Positions 58,633 through 64,000 of a DNA stretch of 64,000 nt are shown here, piece after piece (position 1 is the first letter of the stretch; each line of letters begins with the position of its first letter). The notes beneath the pieces are model-generated. The model searched no databases, was not told the origin of the DNA, and worked only from the letters and a program-made list of their open reading frames with translations. The DNA is taken from the NCBI GenBank assembly GCA_017643925.1, contig JAEPML010000017.1, forward strand, positions 1 to 64,000, in the 5' to 3' direction. The position numbers were made by a program, and so were the translations under genes. This DNA comes from Roseibium sp. GTDB taxonomy: Bacteria; Pseudomonadota; Alphaproteobacteria; Rhizobiales; Stappiaceae.

Positions 58633-60066
58633 TCAGTTCCTGCAAAGGATCTGAACGGTGTAACGGGCGGCTTCCTCGTCAATCCGGGTCGGTGTCTTGA
58701 TGCTGGTAATCGTGTTGTAGGACGGTGCCAGCCCCAGGCTTTCCATGAAAGTCGACATCAGCCTGCCGCGAATGGCGAAGTTGATGTTCTCCGGCAGGTC
58801 TCCGGCGACTTTCAGGGTCTTGAACTTGTCCAGGCGTGACACGACAGTCCCGATCAAGGCACCTGTCCGGTCCAGCACAGGTCCGCCCGAATTGCCCGGC
58901 TGCACGGGAGCCGAGACCATGAAATGGCGTATATCTCCCTTGATGCCGGCCAGTGACGATACGACGCCGTGGGTGAAGTTCAGGTTGTTGTCGAGGATCT
59001 GGGCAAAGGGATAGCCGAGGACAAAGACCTCTTCACCGCGCACGATCGGCTGGTTGGCGCGGAACTGTGCGAAATGCTCCGCTGTCCCGCTTTTCAGTTG
59101 AATGATTGCCAGGTCGTTTTCCTCGTCGGCCGCGACCAGGGCAGCTTCACCGTGATTGGCAATTTCCAAACTCTTGCAGTGTCCGACGACATGCGCGTTT
59201 GTCGCGATATGCCCCTCGTCGGTAACGATAAATCCTGACCCGGAGGAATTGCCCTTGGGGCCCAGAACAGGTGCACTGGCCGTCTGGTCACCGGTCGCTG
59301 CGGTTTGATCGTCGACCGAGGGATGCTCGGGTGCGGATGTCATGGCACCGAGCTCGTCATCCTCCCCGCCCTTATACACTGCCAGGCTGCTGGACATGGC
59401 CAGGGCAACGCGATCCATGAAAACCGAATGTTTGCTGTCCCAGGTCAGGGAGAACCCGCGGCTGTCGTTTTCCGTCCGCATGACGCGCATGAAGAAGTCG
59501 CGTCCGTCCTGAAGGCCAGAGACAACGAAAAAATCGTTGCGGATCAATTTGGTGTCGATGCTGCGCCCCTGGTTGGGTTTGGTCAGGCGATTGAACAGGT
59601 CACGGTAGCTTGTCTCGTTGTCCTGAAGCCGCAATGTTTCCAGCTCGATGCTGCCATCATAGGCCTGCCACCTGTTCCCAAGTCGCGTCGGCTTCGGTTG
59701 CTCGAAGAGCTTTGCCGGCAGGCCGAGCGTCAAGCCGGTTTCCGCCTCGTGCCGCGTTTCAAATCCAACGCGACGGACCAGATCCAGGCCATGATTCTGC
59801 AGAACCAGAAGCTCGTTTTCCTCCAGTGCGCCGTCCTGGGAAAACTTGTTTTTCTTCTGGAATGACGTCAGTGCCGCATAGGTTCTCGGTCCGAAGGCGC
59901 CATCCACGACGGTGTCGTAGTCGCCGGTGAAGACCAGCAGGAACTGAATGCGAATCCGGTCCTGCCAATCCCTGGAATAGAACCATTCCTTGGATTGATT
60001 GTAGTCAGCCAAGACCGAATTTACGGAGAACAACAAAAAGAGGAAAACGAAAACTATCGACCGCAT
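58633..60066 (-). CDS. Secreted trypsin-like serine protease with peptidoglycan-binding domain
   Basis: A 477-residue protein: signal peptide (1-20, SVLA|DY), a PG_binding_1-like domain (about 33-92; DTVVDGAFGPRTYAALTSFQKKN), a middle region of unknown fold (95-260) and a trypsin-2/HtrA-like domain with H292 (ATNAHVV), D318 (ENDLAII) and S393 (QPGNSGGP). No PDZ domain is seen. It probably acts at the cell wall or periplasm. The start at 60066 has GGAG 7 bases upstream; a longer frame from 60099 would bury the signal peptide. It is divergent in function from its neighbours and looks monocistronic. Confidence 0.85.
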   Translation of the reverse strand: MRSIVFVFLFLLFSVNSVLADYNQSKEWFYSRDWQDRIRIQFLLVFTGDYDTVVDGAFGPRTYAALTSFQKKNKFSQDGALEENELLVLQNHGLDLVRRVGFETRHEAETGLTLGLPAKLFEQPKPTRLGNRWQAYDGSIELETLRLQDNETSYRDLFNRLTKPNQGRSIDTKLIRNDFFVVSGLQDGRDFFMRVMRTENDSRGFSLTWDSKHSVFMDRVALAMSSSLAVYKGGEDDELGAMTSAPEHPSVDDQTAATGDQTASAPVLGPKGNSSGSGFIVTDEGHIATNAHVVGHCKSLEIANHGEAALVAADEENDLAIIQLKSGTAEHFAQFRANQPIVRGEEVFVLGYPFAQILDNNLNFTHGVVSSLAGIKGDIRHFMVSAPVQPGNSGGPVLDRTGALIGTVVSRLDKFKTLKVAGDLPENINFAIRGRLMSTFMESLGLAPSYNTITSIKTPTRIDEEAARYTVQILCRN

Positions 60067-60211
60067 TACCCAGCTCCAGACGCCCGTGAATGCCGCCAAG
60101 AATTTACCAAATGTTAACGATTAGGAACAGGGCAAGACGGGTTAGCGGGGGATATCTTTAGATAAGATTTGGGCGCTTCACGCAGTCCGAAAAGCCGCGG
60201 ATTTGTGTCGC

Positions 60212-61087
60212 TTACAGCGGGACAACGTCAACCTTATGAGATGTCTTCTGTTTTCCCGATGTGCGCAGGACTCCCTTGATCGGTGCTGCGTCTCCGTAGT
60301 CGCGTCCGCGGGCAACCACGATGTGGTCCTGGCCGACCCGAAGGGCATTGGTCGGGTCGTATTCCACCCAGCCGACCTCGATGCCACACCAGGCCCTGAC
60401 CCAGGCATGCATCGCGTCGGCGCCTTCCAGTCTCGGCTTGCCCTTGGGCGGGATCGTCCTGAGAAAACCGCTCACATATCCGGCCGGTATCCCGACGCTG
60501 CGCAGGCAGGCGATCATGATGTGGGAATAGTCCTGGCAAACCCCATGACGCCGTTCGAATGCCTCCAGGGCAGGGGTGTCCACAGTGGTGGCGTCAGCGT
60601 CGAATTGCATGTCGTCATGAAGTGCGCGGCCAATCGCCTCCACGGCTGCAATCGCACTCATACCGGGGTTCAAATGCTCTTGCGCATAAACCGCGAAGGT
60701 CGGATCGAGCGGCAGGCGCGGTGACGCCGCGAGAAAGTGGACAGGGGCATCGGCTCCCAGCGACTGGATGCTTTCAAGTTCTTTCGAAAAGGCATCAAGC
60801 GGTGGCGAGATGTCAAGCTGTTCGGATGTGGCTGTCCGGTCGATACGGGCCCGAAGCTTGAAGACGAGTTCGGAATGAGAATGCCGGAAGGACACGTCCG
60901 TGACGGCATTGCCAAAAAAATCGGTGCGGTCCTCCCTTTCGGACGGGTTTGGAGAAAGGCTGATCCGCCCGGATACCAGTGTCTGTTCGCCCGCGAAGGT
61001 TGCCGGCAGGAGGCGCACGGAATGCCGCCCGGAATTGGCCGGGTGGTCATATTCATAGGAAATCTCTAGCGCTACGTCGTACAGCAA
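60212..61087 (-). CDS. Transglutaminase-like cysteine protease family protein
   Basis: A 291-residue protein with an N-terminal beta domain (bact_transglu_N, 1-85) and a transglutaminase core with C184 in HGVCQDYSH, H227 in DAMHAWV and D244 in EYDPTNA, an intact triad. Family members are predicted peptidases or amide-bond enzymes. It lies next to the ATP-grasp/alpha-E gene, the widely conserved set thought to make and cut an unknown peptide tag or adduct. No signal peptide is present. Confidence 0.88.
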   Translation of the reverse strand: MLYDVALEISYEYDHPANSGRHSVRLLPATFAGEQTLVSGRISLSPNPSEREDRTDFFGNAVTDVSFRHSHSELVFKLRARIDRTATSEQLDISPPLDAFSKELESIQSLGADAPVHFLAASPRLPLDPTFAVYAQEHLNPGMSAIAAVEAIGRALHDDMQFDADATTVDTPALEAFERRHGVCQDYSHIMIACLRSVGIPAGYVSGFLRTIPPKGKPRLEGADAMHAWVRAWCGIEVGWVEYDPTNALRVGQDHIVVARGRDYGDAAPIKGVLRTSGKQKTSHKVDVVPL

Positions 61088-61155
61088 GACCGCCTCGTCT
61101 CGAGCTTTGTTTGTTTCCTCTGGCCGGTCCGGTTTTGCCGGGTGTCAGCCGGTTG

Positions 61156-63561
61156 CTAGCGTATATAGGCGTCTGTCAGTTCCACCGACAGGAAGGCAAT
61201 CTGGTCCCGCAACTCTCCAAGTTCATCGGGCGTCAGGGATTCCGGGGTTGCAATTGCAAGGCTGGTGTGAACCTGCAAGACCGACCTGGCAAGATCGGAC
61301 AGGTGGTTGAATTCACGCGTATGCGGCAACACTTCGACATGCTCTTTCATTTCGGTCAGCTGGTAGAGCACCGCCCTGGGGTTTTGCGGGTCCATGGCGA
61401 GCAGGTCCAGAACAGTTGCCTGGCTGAGCGAAACGGCGTAGCGCCGGCTCATGGACATGGCACTGTCGCCGACCTCGAGCAGCAATTCCAGCGCGCCTTC
61501 CGGTGCCTCGGGCGCTGTAAAGACAGAAAGCAGGTCGGTCATTCGATGGGCGCGTTCAAGAGCTCTGCCGATGCTCAGGAAACGCCAGCCGGTAAACCGG
61601 TACATGTTCTCGTGCACGAGGCCGGAAAAACCGGTGATCTTGCGCAACAAGAGGCCCATCGCATGCGGGACGTCAGAGTTTTCCTTGAGCTTGCGCTGCG
61701 CGTCCGTGGCCGATTGGGCCAGGTCATTCAAGGCGAGCCAGCCGTCAACGGAAAACCGGTCCCGTACCTTGCTGGCACTGGCGACCGCCGACTGCAACAT
61801 CGAACACAAGCCGTCGGGTAACGGTTTCTCCGGTGCCACTCCGATCTTCTCAAGGTATTCGGCTGTCTGCGCGACAAGTGGTGATTCAGGGTCTGCCGTT
61901 TCGATCAGGCGCATGTGGTAGGCGCGAAGCAACCGGACAGCTCCCTCGGCCCTTTCGATATAGCGCCCCAGCCAGAACAGGTTGTCTGCTGCCCGGGAAG
62001 GCAGTACGCCCGTTTGCGACTTGAAAAAAGGGGACTCGGTCTGGTGGAGAAGGCTTTCCTTGACCGGACGCTTGTCGCCGACGATCCAGACATCGGCGGC
62101 GGAACCACCTGCCTGCATTGCAATGGCGCTCGCGTCCTTCGTGCGACCGATGCGGGCAAAGCCGCCCGACATGACTTCCCAGCCCTTCGAGGTCCGCGCC
62201 AGGAAAACCCGCAAGCTCATTGGCCTCGGAACAAGCGAACCGTCCTGGTAAGCCGGTGTCGTTGAAAGTGTCACTGCCTCCTGGCCGACGAGTTTTTCCG
62301 CCTTGGTGTCGACCCAGGTTTCAAGGATGCCCTTGTGGAACTTATCGAAATCGTGGCCAATGAACTCGGTCTGGTTCGAGGCAAAGGGCAATGCTGTCGA
62401 CAGCGCCGGACTGAACATCATCGTCTCGGCATGTTCCTTGACATAAGCGCGGGTGTCAGCCTCGCCGCACCACCAGGTCGCCACGTTGGGAAGCTGCAGC
62501 GGTTCACCCAGAATGCGTTCGCTGATGCGTGGCAGGAACGCAAGCAGGGCACGCGTTTCCAGGATGCCGGTGCCCAAGGCGTTAACGAGGGAAACCGAAC
62601 CGTGCCGGACGGCCTGAAGCAAACCGGCCGTGCCGATCTGCGATGTCTCGTTGAATTCCAGGGGGTCCGACCAGGCCGTGTCGAGCCGGCGCCACAAAAC
62701 GCTCACTGGCCGCAAGCCAGCAACGGTCCTGACCATCAGGCGATCATCCTGGACGATGAGGTCCTCGCCTTCGAGCAGCATGAAGCCGAGGTAACGGGCA
62801 ATATAGGCGTGTTCGAAATAGGTGTCGTTCAGCGGCCCGGGGGTCAGGATGGACACGCGGCTGTTTGAATCACCCTGCAGGTCAACCAGATGATCCCGGA
62901 AGCGCCGGAAGAAGCTTGCCAGGCGATGGACTTTGGCCTTGGCAAAGAATTCGCTGAATACCCGCCCTGTCGCGACCCGGTTCTCAAGGGCGAAACCGGC
63001 CCCGGAAGGCGCCTGGGCCCTATCCGACAGGACCCACCAGGTGCCATCCGGTCCGCGGCCAATCTCGAAGGCCAGAAAATGCAGAAAATGGCCGGATCGC
63101 GGCTCCACGCCCACCAGGGGGCGTTGCCATTCCGGACTTTGCGCAATGAGCGAGGCGGGCAGGTAGCCTTCGGACACCAGCTCGTTCTTGCCATAGAGAT
63201 CCGCGACGACCTTTTCCAGCAGCTGGGCGCGCTGACGCAGCCCTTCTGAAATGATCTGCCAGTCCTTCTCGCTGATGATGACGGGTATGTGGCTGAGAGG
63301 CCATTCCCGTTCGTGCGCCCCGTCCTGGTCGTATTGCCGGAAATAGACACCGGCGTCGTTGAGATACTGGTTGCCGCGCGCGAAACGATCATTGATCTGT
63401 TCCGGCGTCAACGAGGACAGGTGATCTATGAAGGGTTGCCAGACCGGGCGCACGCGTCCGGCCGCGTCCAGAAGTTCATCGGAAACACCTGGGAACGGAC
63501 GATAGGATTTCAGCAATCCCTGGCCTTTTGCTTGTGTCGTCGCCGTTTCGTCCAAACTCAT
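61156..63561 (-). CDS. Circularly permuted ATP-grasp / alpha-E domain fusion protein
   Basis: An 801-residue fusion of a circularly permuted ATP-grasp peptide-ligase-like domain (about 60-480; PLVGVEPRSGHFLHFLAFEIGR, SRVSILTPGPLNDTYFEHAYIARYLGF and DRLMVRTVAGLRPVSVLWRR) with a helical alpha-E domain (about 500-801; LPSRAADNLFWLGRYIERAEGAVRLLRAYHMRL). The two are often separate genes. ATP-dependent formation of an amide bond is predicted for the family; the substrate is unknown. It is placed between two transglutaminase-type genes. Confidence 0.9.
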   Translation of the reverse strand: MSLDETATTQAKGQGLLKSYRPFPGVSDELLDAAGRVRPVWQPFIDHLSSLTPEQINDRFARGNQYLNDAGVYFRQYDQDGAHEREWPLSHIPVIISEKDWQIISEGLRQRAQLLEKVVADLYGKNELVSEGYLPASLIAQSPEWQRPLVGVEPRSGHFLHFLAFEIGRGPDGTWWVLSDRAQAPSGAGFALENRVATGRVFSEFFAKAKVHRLASFFRRFRDHLVDLQGDSNSRVSILTPGPLNDTYFEHAYIARYLGFMLLEGEDLIVQDDRLMVRTVAGLRPVSVLWRRLDTAWSDPLEFNETSQIGTAGLLQAVRHGSVSLVNALGTGILETRALLAFLPRISERILGEPLQLPNVATWWCGEADTRAYVKEHAETMMFSPALSTALPFASNQTEFIGHDFDKFHKGILETWVDTKAEKLVGQEAVTLSTTPAYQDGSLVPRPMSLRVFLARTSKGWEVMSGGFARIGRTKDASAIAMQAGGSAADVWIVGDKRPVKESLLHQTESPFFKSQTGVLPSRAADNLFWLGRYIERAEGAVRLLRAYHMRLIETADPESPLVAQTAEYLEKIGVAPEKPLPDGLCSMLQSAVASASKVRDRFSVDGWLALNDLAQSATDAQRKLKENSDVPHAMGLLLRKITGFSGLVHENMYRFTGWRFLSIGRALERAHRMTDLLSVFTAPEAPEGALELLLEVGDSAMSMSRRYAVSLSQATVLDLLAMDPQNPRAVLYQLTEMKEHVEVLPHTREFNHLSDLARSVLQVHTSLAIATPESLTPDELGELRDQIAFLSVELTDAYIR

Positions 63562-63596
63562 TCACTGTTTCCCAAGGTACTTCGCGAGGAAGCTCG

Positions 63597-64000
63597 TCAG
63601 ATATTATACGGCCTGCGCAGGTCCAGCGTCAGCGGAAACTCCGGATGGGGATGTTCCGCGTTCGGCACGTAGCTGCCGGGCGTATGCCCGTAAGGTTCGA
63701 ACCTCGCCAGGCGGCGAGCTTCGGCCTCGTTGCCGTTGACGGGGAAGGTATCGTAATTCCGCCCACCTGGATGCGCCACATGATAGACGCATCCCCCCAG
63801 CGCCCTGCTGCTCCAGCGGTCGAAGATATCGAATGTCAGCGGGGCGTCAACGGGATGCGTGGGATGAAGTGCCATGGCCGGCTGCCAGGCCTTGAAACGC
63901 ACCCCTGCAACCGAAACGCCATTTGTTTCCGTCTTGTGCAGGGGGAGGGGGCGTCTGTTGCACATGACGGCATAACGTTCCGGGTCGCTGGTTGTCAGTT
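63597..64000 (-). CDS. DUF2126/transglutaminase protein, C-terminal end only
   Basis: The last 134 residues of a long DUF2126 protein are inside the window, with the frame still open at base 64000. Recognisable are the near-terminal block RYAVMCNRRPLPLHKTETNG, VAGVRFKAWQPAMALHPTH, LTFDIFDRWSSRALGGCVYHVAHPGGRNYDTFP and the end HPHPEFPLTLDLRRPYNI. Full-length members have a transglutaminase domain and DUF2126, about 1100 residues. It completes the conserved transglutaminase/ATP-grasp cluster. Confidence 0.85.
   Translation of the reverse strand, partial: LTTSDPERYAVMCNRRPLPLHKTETNGVSVAGVRFKAWQPAMALHPTHPVDAPLTFDIFDRWSSRALGGCVYHVAHPGGRNYDTFPVNGNEAEARRLARFEPYGHTPGSYVPNAEHPHPEFPLTLDLRRPYNI

Noticed and set aside
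1..64000. tRNA, rRNA, CRISPR arrays, prophage or transposase genes
   Set aside because: I looked for tRNA cloverleaf patterns, regular spaced repeats and recombinase motifs and found none convincing.

Overview
The window looks like chromosome of a GC-rich alphaproteobacterium, most like the Stappiaceae/Rhizobiales-Rhodobacterales group (Roseibium/Labrenzia type). The grounds are a C5-type world of ALA synthase (hemA) with an FNR-type box, many periplasmic-binding-protein ABC importers, an IolR-type inositol locus and a dispersed GTCATCCCC...GGGGATCCA repeat. No rRNA, tRNA, CRISPR array, prophage or transposase was seen. The taxonomic placement is inference from gene content only.

Layout. (1) 1-3951: inositol locus with a sugar-binding protein (cut by the window edge), an RpiR/IolR regulator, iolG and a second Gfo/Idh/MocA dehydrogenase; two GGAA-N6-TTCC type operators flank the regulator. 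(2) 3942-9061: electrophile/quinone stress cluster with an HxlR regulator divergent from an MdaB-like quinone reductase, a Nu-class-like GST, a KefF-like flavoprotein, a KefB/C-type K+/H+ antiporter with a His-rich insert, and a FrnE-like DsbA protein. (3) 9062-10060: gene-poor stretch with a frameshifted small gene, a repeat, a 65-residue ORF and a run of RNA hairpins ending in a terminator. (4) 10061-23449: galactoside utilisation, with a nine-gene minus-strand operon (ABC binding protein, two permeases, alpha-galactosidase, SDR dehydrogenase, dgoK, dgoA, SMP-30 lactonase, beta-galactosidase) divergent from an IclR regulator, the ABC ATPase and a DLH-like protein. These genes cover De Ley-Doudoroff galactose oxidation except the galactonate dehydratase. 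(5) 23538-24917: aldo/keto reductase and a possible small ORF. (6) 25069-30802: branched-chain-amino-acid-type ABC importer plus alpha/beta hydrolase. Its promoter carries the same operator as the distant tetR operon at 42398-46148 (TetR, crotonase-fold protein, acyl-CoA synthetase, two MaoC-like hot-dog proteins), so the importer and the CoA pathway are probably one regulon.

(7) 30995-32170: acyltransferase-3 membrane protein. (8) 32150-39689: a minus-strand redox cluster in which three unrelated scaffolds each carry a Rieske [2Fe-2S] domain: a ferric-reductase-like membrane protein, a ThDP-dependent enzyme and a glutamate-synthase FMN/[3Fe-4S] domain protein. They sit with a CPA1-type antiporter and four small or membrane proteins, one with a CxxxC...HxxCxxxC motif. 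I do not recognise this as a described system and regard it as the most interesting part of the window. (9) 39851-42033: DUF1194 protein and hemA. (10) 46240-47408: ArsR/SRPBCC pair and a DUF427 protein.

(11) 47609-58594: glycerate kinase, CofD-like protein, RbsD-like pyranase, LacI regulator, ABC importer (with a DUF11-like domain inside one permease) and a GH63-type hydrolase. This set reads as uptake and hydrolysis of a glycosylglycerate (glucosyl- or mannosylglycerate), with glycerate then phosphorylated. (12) 58633-64000: a secreted PG-binding/trypsin-like protease, then the conserved transglutaminase / circularly permuted ATP-grasp-alpha-E / DUF2126 cluster, cut by the window end.
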